Shown: positions 7,682 to 14,481, counted from the first letter of the stretch. The stretch is 15,421 bases of DNA from Lachnospiraceae bacterium (GCA_024695225.1 JAILIO010000184.1:1-15421); one strand, 5' to 3'. Made by a program: numbers and translations. The notes: generated from the letters alone by a model not told the origin.

Positions 7682-7694
7682 TTACAGCCTATAT

Positions 7695-7728
7695 CAAAAA
7701 AGATGCCGCAGCTTCTGCTGCGGCATCT
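7695..7728 (-). terminator. Rho-independent terminator of the solute-binding protein gene
   Basis: A perfect 12-bp stem (7701-7712 with 7717-7728) encloses a 4-base loop. On the minus strand it is followed by a T-run (complement of A6 at 7695-7700). It lies 37 bases past the stop at 7765. On the plus strand only CTCATTT follows, so rightward termination would be weak. Confidence 0.88.
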
Positions 7729-7764
7729 CTCATTTACAGGATAGATCTTAAGCCTTCCGGTTCT

Positions 7765-9717
7765 TCAATCCACGGTACTGTACATAAAGAACTTATATCC
7801 GAGGGGGCTTGTATAGAAGCCCTGTACCGAAGGATCCAGCATATATACATCAGTGTAATAATAGAGGGGACATATGACCCCGGTGCTCATGAGCAGGTCC
7901 TCTGCCATATGCATCAGAGCATACCTTGTGTAATCGTCCGTACAGCTCTTGATATCCCCTATGAGCACATCATAAGTCTCTGCCCAGGTGCCGTTCACAA
8001 CCTTTGTCTCATACCCCAGGTTTGTAAGGTCGATGCTGTATGCCTTCATTGACGCATTGTCGCCCTTTCCGAGCTGGGCGTCGTCATTTCCGGAATAGGA
8101 TACCCACAGATCCAGGAATGACACAGGATCGTTGTAGTCCGCAAGCCAGCCGTTCCTGGCCAGAGTAAAGTTCCCTTCCTTCCGGTTTACCAGGAACTCA
8201 TCCCATTCCATCTCCTCCAGTTTCACGGTGATCCCCAGATCTCCGAAAGCTTTCTGAATATACTCTCCAATGGCCTTGTGAGAGTCGGAAACGTTGTAGA
8301 GATAGGTGAGCTCAGGGAAATCAGTGAACTTTCCCGAGGCCTCATCATATTTATAATACTTCTTGAGCACTTCCATTCCCAGGTCATAATTTGCCTGGGC
8401 AGCCTGGGGCGACACGTCGAAATAGCCGTAGAATTCCCTGCTGCCGGCATTCTGATAGAACTGGGAGCCATCCGCATCAGTGAGGCCGAGGGCCACGAAA
8501 GACGAGGCAGGGATCTGACCCGCCTGACCGATGCTCTCAGCGATATAATTCCTGTCAAGCATGAGAGAAAGGGAATTCCTTATGTCTTCCCTGGCGTTTT
8601 CCGCTTCGGCTCCGGTGAGCTTTGTGCCCTCCGGCAGGATGTCCTCATTTACATTCCAGCAGAAATAGTATGTGCCAAGCTCACTTCCGACACAGAATTT
8701 CTCGGAATTTGAAGCCTTGAGCCCTTCTATCTCACTTCTGGGCACATCGTTCAAAAACTGCAGCTTTCCGTCCTGAAAGTCCTTGTAAAGGGCAGCTTCA
8801 TCTTCGGAGAGGTAACAATTGATGGCGGGCATGGTGACCTCCACGGCGTCGATGTATCCCTCGTTCTTCTTAAGGGTCAGGAGCTTGTCATGTTCCCAGG
8901 AATCTATGTAATAAGGGCCATTGCAGACAAGGGTATCCTTTTCCCTGTCCCATCCTTCCTTTGCCACCACATCTTCCCTGACAGGCATATATGCAGTGAA
9001 GGCGAGAAGCTCATTCCAATAAGGTATGGGGTTGATAAGGGTGACCTCAAGGGTGCTGTCGTCAACTGCCTTCACGTTTAAGGCAGCGTCCGGATTCACA
9101 TAAGCTCCGCTGCTGTCTGTCTCCCACATGGCTGCGTAACCGTCTATAACGCTGAACATGTAAGCGTAATCAGCTCCCAATGTGGGAGATGCCGCCCGGT
9201 TCCATGAATATACGAAATCACCGGCTGTAACGGGCTTTCCGTCGGACCATTTGAGACCGTCTCTCAGAATATACGTATAGGTGACCGTTCCGTCACTGTT
9301 CATCACAGGTTCCGGAAGTTCCGCAACACAGTCCCCTTCTATGTAGAGATTGCTTTCCGAGTCCTGGGCCCATTTGGCTATGCCTGCAAAAAGATGGACG
9401 ATCAAAGCAGAACTGTCTGCCGAACTGTTGAGGGCGGGATCCAGAGTTACAGGCTCTCCGCCCAGACATACATTTATGCCATCGGATGACGCTTCTGCAG
9501 CCGGCGCTTCTCCTGTCTCACCGGTCTTTTCCTCTGCAGCCCCGGACGGAGCAGCTGTACTCGCTGCAGTCTCTGCTTTCTCAGTCTCTTTTACCGTCTC
9601 CGAAACAGCCTCTGTGGATGAGGCAGCCGTGTCCCCCGCTGCGGGTGCTGTATTTCCGCAGGCAACCAAAGACAGAGCCATTGCCCCACACAAAATTACA
9701 GATGTTATCTTTCTCAT
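7765..9717 (-). CDS. oligopeptide-type ABC transporter substrate-binding lipoprotein
   Basis: This 650-residue lipoprotein belongs to the bacterial extracellular solute-binding family 5 (OppA/DppE type). The signal peptide ends in a clear lipobox, LVAC with Cys20. A Thr/Ala/Glu-rich linker covers residues 21-79 and explains much of the extra length over a usual OppA of about 540. The domain begins GGEPVTLDPALNSS (about 86-99). Residues 148-174 hold the family signature TYILRDGLKWSDGKPVTAGDFVYSWNRA in segments. Further family motifs are NGPYYIDSW, NGWLADYNDPVSFLDLW and a C-terminal ICPLYYYTDVYML. It should capture peptides outside the membrane and pass them to an Opp/Dpp permease. No permease or ATPase gene is present in this window, so it is an orphan here. 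AGGAGG (complement of 9729-9734) supports the start. It lies 30 bp behind hpf with no terminator between them. Confidence 0.92.
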   Translation of the reverse strand: MRKITSVILCGAMALSLVACGNTAPAAGDTAASSTEAVSETVKETEKAETAASTAAPSGAAEEKTGETGEAPAAEASSDGINVCLGGEPVTLDPALNSSADSSALIVHLFAGIAKWAQDSESNLYIEGDCVAELPEPVMNSDGTVTYTYILRDGLKWSDGKPVTAGDFVYSWNRAASPTLGADYAYMFSVIDGYAAMWETDSSGAYVNPDAALNVKAVDDSTLEVTLINPIPYWNELLAFTAYMPVREDVVAKEGWDREKDTLVCNGPYYIDSWEHDKLLTLKKNEGYIDAVEVTMPAINCYLSEDEAALYKDFQDGKLQFLNDVPRSEIEGLKASNSEKFCVGSELGTYYFCWNVNEDILPEGTKLTGAEAENAREDIRNSLSLMLDRNYIAESIGQAGQIPASSFVALGLTDADGSQFYQNAGSREFYGYFDVSPQAAQANYDLGMEVLKKYYKYDEASGKFTDFPELTYLYNVSDSHKAIGEYIQKAFGDLGITVKLEEMEWDEFLVNRKEGNFTLARNGWLADYNDPVSFLDLWVSYSGNDDAQLGKGDNASMKAYSIDLTNLGYETKVVNGTWAETYDVLIGDIKSCTDDYTRYALMHMAEDLLMSTGVICPLYYYTDVYMLDPSVQGFYTSPLGYKFFMYSTVD

Positions 9718-9747
9718 TTTTGATAGTTCCTCCTGACTTTCCGGGCC

Positions 9748-10275
9748 TCACTCATCGGGCTCGATCAAGCCATAGGTGCCGCCTTTTCTCTTATAGACCA
9801 CGTTTACCTGCTCGGTCTCGGCATTGATGAACACATAGAAATTATGTCCCAGAAGTTCCATCTGCACACAGGCATCCTCGGGGTACATAGGTTTCAGGTC
9901 GAACTTCTTGGAACGGCTGATCTTGATCTCGTCCTCATCCGCATCTTCATTGTCGAAGAAACCATCCTGGAAGTCGCCAGCGGCCTGCTTCTTGTCAATG
10001 ATCTTGTTCTTGTACTTCTTGAGCTGCCTCTCGATAACTTCCTCAACAAGGTCTATGGATACATACATATCGTTGGCCACCTGCTCGGAACGGATGATAT
10101 TTCCTTTGACCGGTATGGTGACCTCCACCTTCTGCCTGTCCTTCTCCACTGAGAGAGTGACCTGGGCAGTGGTGCTGTCTGAAAAATACTTTGAGAGCTT
10201 GCCGATCTTGTCCTCGACTGCCTCTTTAAGTCCGGGTGTTACATCGATATTTCTTCCTGTCACAACTATCTTCAT
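9748..10275 (-). CDS. hpf: ribosome hibernation promoting factor, long form
   Basis: This 175-residue cytoplasmic protein binds the 30S subunit and drives formation of inactive 100S ribosome dimers in stationary phase or starvation. The N-terminal RaiA/YfiA-like domain covers about residues 1-95 (MKIVVTGRNIDVTPGLKEAV, then IDLVEEVIERQLKKYKNK). An acidic linker around residues 100-118 (GFFDNEDADEDEI) connects it to the C-terminal dimerisation domain at about 120-175, with KKFDLKPMYPEDACVQMELL, GHNFYVFINAET and VNVVYKRKGGTYGLIEP. These are hallmarks of the long HPF of Firmicutes, and the length is normal. AAGGAGG (complement of 10282-10288) lies 6 bases before the ATG. An extended -10 promoter is upstream. 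The solute-binding gene follows after 30 bp, so the two are probably cotranscribed. Confidence 0.96.
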   Translation of the reverse strand: MKIVVTGRNIDVTPGLKEAVEDKIGKLSKYFSDSTTAQVTLSVEKDRQKVEVTIPVKGNIIRSEQVANDMYVSIDLVEEVIERQLKKYKNKIIDKKQAAGDFQDGFFDNEDADEDEIKISRSKKFDLKPMYPEDACVQMELLGHNFYVFINAETEQVNVVYKRKGGTYGLIEPDE

Positions 10276-10320
10276 AGGGTGCCTCCTTATCGCAACAGAA
10301 ACAGGTTAGTATACGAACTC

Positions 10321-10329
10321 ATTATAACA
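10321..10329 (-). promoter_or_regulatory. Extended -10 promoter of hpf
   Basis: On the minus strand TGTTATAAT is an extended -10 element (TG-N-TATAAT) with a perfect hexamer. No good -35 lies 16-18 bases upstream (TGGAAT is the nearest), which is normal for extended -10 promoters. The start of transcription would be near 10314, giving a leader of about 40 bases. Confidence 0.65.
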
Positions 10330-10344
10330 GAATCGTATTCATTA

Positions 10345-10500
10345 TTCCATACTATTAAAAACAGCTAAACTTTAATGGCTAAACCGTCGCGGAAGAACTG
10401 TGAAGCTCCAAACGGTCAGAAAGTACTTTACAATTCACGTTCTGTCTCTTCAACAGGCGGTAAAGTCCCTGTTACGGATCATTTATCCTCCGGGGAAGAG
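10345..10500 (-). ncRNA. Candidate structured RNA upstream of hpf with a possible pseudoknot
   Basis: Read on the minus strand, AACAGG/CCTGTT (10468-10473 with 10452-10457) forms a hairpin. Its 10-base loop contains ACTTTAC, which pairs perfectly with GTAAAGT further downstream (complement of 10425-10431). That arrangement is a pseudoknot. A second stem pairs 10412-10416 with 10383-10387. A noncoding RNA class named raiA is known to lie upstream of this gene family in clostridia, so position and complexity fit, but I cannot recall the consensus well enough to confirm a match. Boundaries are approximate. Confidence 0.4.
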
Positions 10501-10507
10501 AACGATA

Positions 10508-10530
10508 AAGGCGGGACACTGTCCCGCCTT
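10508..10530 (-). terminator. Terminator-like hairpin downstream of the alcohol dehydrogenase gene
   Basis: AAGGCGGGAC (10508-10517) and GTCCCGCCTT (10521-10530) form a perfect 10-bp stem with a 3-base loop. On the minus strand it continues TTTATCGTTCTCTT, a broken T-run. Two further hairpins lie between it and the dehydrogenase stop: CCGGGC/GCCCGG (10555-10560, 10568-10573) and TCCCTG/CAGGGA (10581-10586, 10600-10605). Confidence 0.65.
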
Positions 10531-10640
10531 CACCTCATTTATGCATTATCTGCGCCGGGCCTTCAGCGCCCGGATACCTGTCCCTGTACTGCGCTTATGC
10601 AGGGATGATACAAAACCCCTTCAGAAGTTTCTCACTTCCG

Positions 10641-11858
10641 TCAGAAATCCACCTCTGTATCGTAATAGCAGCACTTGAGAAGCTTCTCCATCTCCTCCTG
10701 GGAAGGCTGCCTGGGATTGGATCCCGTACAAGCATCCTGGATGGCTCTCTCTGCAATGCCGGGAAGCCTCTCAAGGAATATATCCTCGGGGACGAAGCCC
10801 TGGTCTGCAGGAAGGCTGTCCTTGCCGTAGTGGCTTATGCAATGAGGGATGTTCAGCTCGTCATTCATCCTGCGAAGCTCGGCTATGAGGAGTTTTACCT
10901 TCTCATCGTCATTTGAGCCGCCCAGATGCATATAGTCTGCGATGACACCGTAGCGCTTCTTTGCTGTCTCGTCTTTTGCGTTGAAAGCTATGACCTTGGG
11001 CAGATACATGGCGTTAGCCGCTCCGTGGATGATGTGGGCGCCCAGATCTGCGAAAACCGCTCCTGTCTTGTGAGCCATGGAGTGGACTATGCCGAGAAGT
11101 GCATTTGAGAACGCCATACCTGCGAGGCACTGTGCATTGTGCATACTGTCGCGGGCTGCCATATCCCCGTTGTATGACTTGATAAGAGTTCCCTGGATCA
11201 TCTCTATTGCATGGATGGCCAGAGGATCTGTGAAATCACAGTTTGCCGTGGATACATATGCCTCAACTGCATGGGTCATGGCATCCATTCCGGTGTGGGC
11301 AACCAGCTTCTGAGGCATGGTCTCTGCCAGCTCGGGATCCACGATAGCCACATCGGGAGTGATCTCGAAGTCTGCTATGGGATATTTTGTGCCTTTCTCA
11401 TAATCCGTGATGATGGAGAATGCTGTAACCTCGGTAGCTGTTCCGGATGTGGAAGAAACAGCGCAGAAATGAGCCTTTTTGCGAAGTTCGGGAATGCCGA
11501 AGACCTTGCACATATCTTCAAAAGTACTTTCAGGATACTCATATTTGATCCACATTGCCTTTGCCGCATCTATGGGTGAACCGCCGCCAATGGCCACGAT
11601 CCAGTCGGGGCCAAACTCTTCCATGGCCTTTGCGCCCTTCATGACAGTTTCCACTGAAGGGTCTGACTCAATACCTTCAAAAAGTGAAACTTCCATTCCT
11701 GCTTCTTCAAGATACTGTTTTGCCCTGTCCAGGAATCCAAAGCGCTTCATGGAGCCGCCGCCGACACAGATGATAGCCTTCTTTCCCTTAAGGTTCTTGA
11801 GTTCTGCCAAAGAACCCTTTCCGTGGTACACATCTCTTGGTAATGTGAAACGAGCCAT
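10641..11858 (-). CDS. iron-containing alcohol dehydrogenase
   Basis: The product is a 405-residue cytoplasmic NAD(P)H-dependent alcohol dehydrogenase of the group III, metal-dependent family (related to clostridial butanol dehydrogenases and the C-terminal half of AdhE). It interconverts aldehydes or ketones and alcohols, here probably in fermentative cofactor reoxidation. The start at 11858 (MARFTLPRD) is chosen because AAGGAGG lies 6 bases upstream (complement of 11865-11871); a start six codons earlier would place the ribosome site inside the gene. Nucleotide-binding motifs are CVGGGS (31-36) and IGGGSPIDAAKAMW (90-103). Metal ligands are Asp192 and His196 (GMDAMTHAVEAY), His259 (GIVHSMAH) and most likely His278 (IHGAANAM). 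The spacing from His259 to His278 is a few residues longer than in FucO. Substrate cannot be told. It is monocistronic by appearance, with hairpins at its end. Confidence 0.93.
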   Translation of the reverse strand: MARFTLPRDVYHGKGSLAELKNLKGKKAIICVGGGSMKRFGFLDRAKQYLEEAGMEVSLFEGIESDPSVETVMKGAKAMEEFGPDWIVAIGGGSPIDAAKAMWIKYEYPESTFEDMCKVFGIPELRKKAHFCAVSSTSGTATEVTAFSIITDYEKGTKYPIADFEITPDVAIVDPELAETMPQKLVAHTGMDAMTHAVEAYVSTANCDFTDPLAIHAIEMIQGTLIKSYNGDMAARDSMHNAQCLAGMAFSNALLGIVHSMAHKTGAVFADLGAHIIHGAANAMYLPKVIAFNAKDETAKKRYGVIADYMHLGGSNDDEKVKLLIAELRRMNDELNIPHCISHYGKDSLPADQGFVPEDIFLERLPGIAERAIQDACTGSNPRQPSQEEMEKLLKCCYYDTEVDF

Positions 11859-11938
11859 ACTGTTCCTCCTTCTCAATCTTCATAGGCAGTCTGAAACCCC
11901 CTGTTTCCCTGCCTGTTAATGTATTATCAATTTGAAAC

Positions 11939-11965
11939 ATACTATACTTTCACAAGCCCTGTCAA
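11939..11965 (-). promoter_or_regulatory. Possible promoter of the alcohol dehydrogenase gene
   Basis: On the minus strand a perfect TTGACA (11960-11965) is followed after 15 bases by TAGTAT (11939-11944). The spacer is short and the -10 is imperfect. The leader would be about 75 bases. It is the best candidate in the gap. Confidence 0.4.
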
Positions 11966-12001
11966 TCCTTAAAAACTGTGGTTTTATGAGGCTTTTTGTG
12001 C

Positions 12002-12169
12002 ATGCTTTGGGAGGGGTTCCGGGGGAGGCTAACTGATTACCGTGTTGTCTACGCTGTACCCGGAAGTGAACTTGAAAACGCCAGGAAGGCCATAATGCAG
12101 ATCAAGGACAGCACCTCTTGGAAGGTGACAAAGCCCTTAAGATGGATCGGAAAAAAGCTTCACGGATAA
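12002..12169 (+). pseudogene. Remnant of a glycosyltransferase C-terminus
   Basis: A plus-strand frame runs from ATG 12002 to the stop at 12167-12169 (55 residues) and ends in SELENARKAIMQIKDSTSW and KVTKPLRWIGKKLHG. A short coiled coil followed by STSWKxTKPLRxIG is, from memory, the usual C-terminal tail of large family 2 glycosyltransferases and related surface-polysaccharide enzymes of Firmicutes. No ribosome site precedes the ATG, the 20 codons before the motif do not look like such an enzyme, and an in-frame stop lies at 11987-11989. The rest of the gene is absent. It is best read as debris left by deletion of a polysaccharide gene. A functional 55-residue peptide is unlikely but not excluded. 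Confidence 0.5.
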
Positions 12170-12415
12170 AATATTTGTGAAAATTTACCAAAACATTTGT
12201 TCGCATAGTTTCCATAAGATTGTGTTATGTTTACCCGTATTTTTGTGGAAAAAGTGGAATAAATCGTGCAAAAGTCCATAATATAATCTTTAATCGGGTC
12301 AAATTGTGGAAAACTGCTGTCAAAAAAAAAGAATTAAATTCTTTGTGTTATTTAATTCTTTGTGAAAATTACCATATCGGATAAAACCGGGATATCATTC
12401 ACAGGTAAAGCCAAA
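12170..12415. repeat. AT-rich spacer with direct and inverted repeats
   Basis: No gene is seen. TTTGTGAAAATT(T)ACCA occurs near 12174 and again near 12359. TTGTGGAAAA occurs near 12243 and 12304. AAAGAATTAAA (12328-12338) and TTTAATTCTTT (12351-12361) form a perfect 11-bp inverted repeat. It is preceded by A7, so on the minus strand a weak AT-rich hairpin would be followed by a T-run and could back up the terminator at 12416. Confidence 0.5.
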
Positions 12416-12448
12416 AAAAGCGTCTCTTCGGGGTGAAGAGACGCTTTT
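12416..12448. terminator. Bidirectional terminator of the NlpC/P60 gene
   Basis: AAAAGCGTCTCTTC (12416-12429) pairs perfectly with GAAGAGACGCTTTT (12435-12448) around a 5-base loop. A-runs and T-runs border it on both strands. It lies about 90 bases past the stop at 12539 and is the obvious end of that minus-strand transcript. Confidence 0.9.
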
Positions 12449-12538
12449 GTTATGAACTGTGTAGTATCTTCCGGTCAAACTTGCCCCGACAATGTTACGT
12501 TCCGGGCAGGAGCCACTCTGGAACCTTCCAAAACCCTC

Positions 12539-13990
12539 TCAGAATATCCTTCTGATGGAGAGGATCCTTCTGTATCCGGCGCTTGAAACCTTTATGCCTG
12601 TGCGTGCGGTACTGGCATGTACGATCTGTCCGCCGCCGATATATATGCCCACATGTCCGGAGTAGCAGACAATGTCACCTGCCTGGGCCTCTGAAAGGCT
12701 GGAAACCGTAGCGCCCACGCTTCTGTCTGCAGAAGACGAATGGGGAAGTGACACACCAAAGTGTGAATATACCGACATGACAAACCCTGAGCAGTCAGCG
12801 CCCTTGGTCAGGCTTGTACCACCGTACACATACGGATTTCCAACGAACTGCAGAGCATAATTGGCAACGCTCGTACCTGTTCCGCTGCCTGACACCGCAT
12901 AGGATCCGGTGTCTTTATAAGAAGATTCGCTCTTCTTTCCAGACTTCTTTGCGGCAGCTTCCCTTGCCTTTCGCAGTTCCTCTTCTTCTCTTGCAAGACG
13001 GGCTTCCTCTTCAGCCTTGGACTCCGCTGTGACAAATTCTGTTGAAAGCACCACATAATCCTTGGAGACGAAACCGTCGCCTTCCTCGATATTGACCTTG
13101 ACCCAACCGTCAAGCTCTTCATCCACCAAAAGCTGGTCACCTTCAGGCACAAGGCCGAGAACTTCGGCATCCAGCCCTGCGGCATCGCGGACCTTAAGGG
13201 TTGTGGTGTTGACTGTAGCTATACGCTTTCCGACCTGCTTTGCAAGATCCACCGCAGCATCGCCTGTCACGCAGAACTCGCCCTTCACATATCCCGTAAC
13301 GGTACCGGAAGTGATCTTGTACCATCCGTTCTCCTCACTGACGTAAGTACCCACGGAATCATCGTAGAGCTTACCCACTACCTCGTAATCCTCGGAGGGA
13401 CCGCTCCTGACATTGACGTAATTGTTGACCTGCGCTATGACCAGGTTCTTGAAACCTTCTTCTTCCTCGGATTCGATATTAGCATTGACCGCTTCCGCAA
13501 GACCTTCCTCGTAAAGTTCGGAAACGATCACTGTATCCTTGATCTCGGGAGTTGCCTCCTCTGTCTCTTTTGTTGATGAAGATGAACCGACGGCAGATGC
13601 TGCAGCCGCTGTAAGGGTGGGATCAACTCCCACGGGAAGAGTTTCGGATATGGACTCTGCTATGCTCTCAGTGCCCGTTCCTGCGCTCTCAAGAGTGGTC
13701 TCGCTTATGCTCTGTACGGTCTCAACTGCTTTCTCGGTGGCCTGGCTCGTGGCAGCCTTTGTTGCAGCTGTATTGCCAAGACCCGCCTTTTCACTTGCCA
13801 CCTTCTTTTCCTTCTCAGACTCCTGTTTGAGGGTGGAAAGAGTTTTTGAATTGGGATTGAGTGTATAATCAACTCCGGCTTTAGGAAGCACCGATGACAG
13901 GGTATTCGCAGATGATGCCATGGGTATTCCCGTCATTCCTATAACAATTGCTGAAGCTATGCTCGCTGCTCTTATTATCGTCTTCTTCAT
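12539..13990 (-). CDS. secreted SH3b-NlpC/P60 cell-wall hydrolase
   Basis: This 483-residue exported peptidoglycan hydrolase has a signal peptide ending near ASSANT (residues 25-30). A Ser/Thr/Glu-rich low-complexity region covers about 50-175. Two bacterial SH3 domains follow: residues 184-243 (YVNVRSGPSEDYEVVGKL) and 256-316 (LKVRDAAGLDAEVLGLV). A highly charged helix lies at 320-355 and the catalytic NlpC/P60 domain at about 372-483. The catalytic Cys400 is in GADCSGFV, His446 in GHVGIY and His458 in VHAS, the expected Cys-His-His triad. The enzyme should cut the stem peptide (gamma-D-Glu to diamino acid bond) during growth or separation; the SH3 domains bind the wall. AGAAGG (complement of 13996-14001) lies 5 bases before the ATG. 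It stands alone, with its own strong promoter and terminator. Confidence 0.93.
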   Translation of the reverse strand: MKKTIIRAASIASAIVIGMTGIPMASSANTLSSVLPKAGVDYTLNPNSKTLSTLKQESEKEKKVASEKAGLGNTAATKAATSQATEKAVETVQSISETTLESAGTGTESIAESISETLPVGVDPTLTAAAASAVGSSSSTKETEEATPEIKDTVIVSELYEEGLAEAVNANIESEEEEGFKNLVIAQVNNYVNVRSGPSEDYEVVGKLYDDSVGTYVSEENGWYKITSGTVTGYVKGEFCVTGDAAVDLAKQVGKRIATVNTTTLKVRDAAGLDAEVLGLVPEGDQLLVDEELDGWVKVNIEEGDGFVSKDYVVLSTEFVTAESKAEEEARLAREEEELRKAREAAAKKSGKKSESSYKDTGSYAVSGSGTGTSVANYALQFVGNPYVYGGTSLTKGADCSGFVMSVYSHFGVSLPHSSSADRSVGATVSSLSEAQAGDIVCYSGHVGIYIGGGQIVHASTARTGIKVSSAGYRRILSIRRIF

Positions 13991-14016
13991 AAAAACCTTC
14001 TTTGAATTCTCCTTCT

Positions 14017-14067
14017 TGTTACAAATTCATTCTCAAATGTTACAAATTTATTAACTTTGTTACAAAT
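14017..14067 (-). promoter_or_regulatory. Three ATTTGTAACA boxes at the start of the NlpC/P60 transcript
   Basis: The plus-strand sequence TGTTACAAAT occurs at 14017, 14038 and 14058, spaced 21 and 20 bp, about two helical turns. The first box met by RNA polymerase touches the -10 and start site; the other two lie in the leader. The core TGTAAC fits the half-site TGTWAH of WalR/YycF, the regulator of wall hydrolases in Firmicutes, but the standard second half-site 5 bases further is poor here. Repressor or WalR-like binding is inference. Confidence 0.5.
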
Positions 14068-14094
14068 AATATCACCACATGCCCTTTCTGTCAA
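14066..14094 (-). promoter_or_regulatory. Strong sigma-A promoter of the NlpC/P60 gene
   Basis: On the minus strand a perfect TTGACA (14089-14094) is followed after 17 bases by TATTAT (14066-14071). Transcription should begin near 14059, giving a leader of about 70 bases that carries the repeated ATTTGTAACA boxes. Confidence 0.82.
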
Positions 14095-14170
14095 CTCAGG
14101 GGGTTTAGGTAGATGATCGTTGATATTTCAAGGTTTTTCAGTGTTTTTTCGGTTTTGTTAACAGAATGTT

Positions 14171-14310
14171 TATACTTATTTTTCTGGTGGGATCCGTAAA
14201 AGATTTTACAAATATCCCGATCTCACCAACGTAGGATATTTTACAAATGTTACGATATTTGTCAAGTCCGTGAACACGGGAAGAGGGGATTCTGCCCTCT
14301 CTTCCTTTTT
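14171..14310 (+). ncRNA. Candidate small RNA with competing stems and a terminator
   Basis: A possible -10 (TATACT, 14171-14176, weak -35) precedes a structured run. GGTGGGATC (from 14187) can pair with GATCTCACC over 9 bp with one G-U pair. GTAAAA/TTTTAC forms a hairpin inside it. ACAAATATC can alternatively pair with GATATTTGT downstream. CCGT-GAAC-ACGG is a small hairpin. The run ends at the terminator at 14279-14310. No protein gene on this strand lies upstream. Family unknown; orientation is set by the terminator. Confidence 0.4.
14279..14310 (+). terminator. Plus-strand rho-independent terminator without an upstream protein gene
   Basis: GGAAGAGGGG (14279-14288) pairs with CCCTCTCTTCC (14295-14305) as a 10-bp stem with one G-U pair and an inner loop of about 6 bases. 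TTTTT follows at 14306-14310. On the minus strand no T-run follows, so it acts rightward. Confidence 0.75.
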
Positions 14311-14362
14311 CTGTTTGCCTGCAAATATTTTGCTATGACAACCCGGGACTTTGCGGCGCTCT

Positions 14363-14446
14363 CCCCGGCTTCCTCTGGCATTCACCTGAGGAGCGAACCT
14401 TTCTAAAGCTCCTCTGTGGCACGCCCCGGCTTCCCCTGACATCACC
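14363..14446. repeat. GC-rich imperfect direct repeat flanking a hairpin
   Basis: CCCCGGCTTCC(T/C)CTG(G/A)CAT(T)CACC occurs at 14363-14386 and 14424-14446. Between the copies GAGGAGC (14388-14394) pairs with GCTCCTC (14408-14414). A short palindrome, TTGCCC-G-GGGCAA, follows near 14459-14471. The block is GC-rich between two AT-rich stretches. No gene is supported in it. Confidence 0.5.
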
Positions 14447-14481
14447 GTTTCCTGCATGTTGCCCGGGGCAAAAACAGATTT

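Noticed and set aside
10450..10482. A 10-residue leader peptide (MIRNRDFTAC) in the hpf leader, preceded by GGAGG
   Set aside because: The spacing to GGAGG is only 4 bases and the frame lies inside the proposed pseudoknot hairpin, so chance is the simpler reading.
12243..12316. TTGTGGAAAA words as DnaA boxes or an origin
   Set aside because: They differ from the DnaA box complement TGTGGATAA at a key base, there are only two, and no dnaA, dnaN or parAB gene is near.
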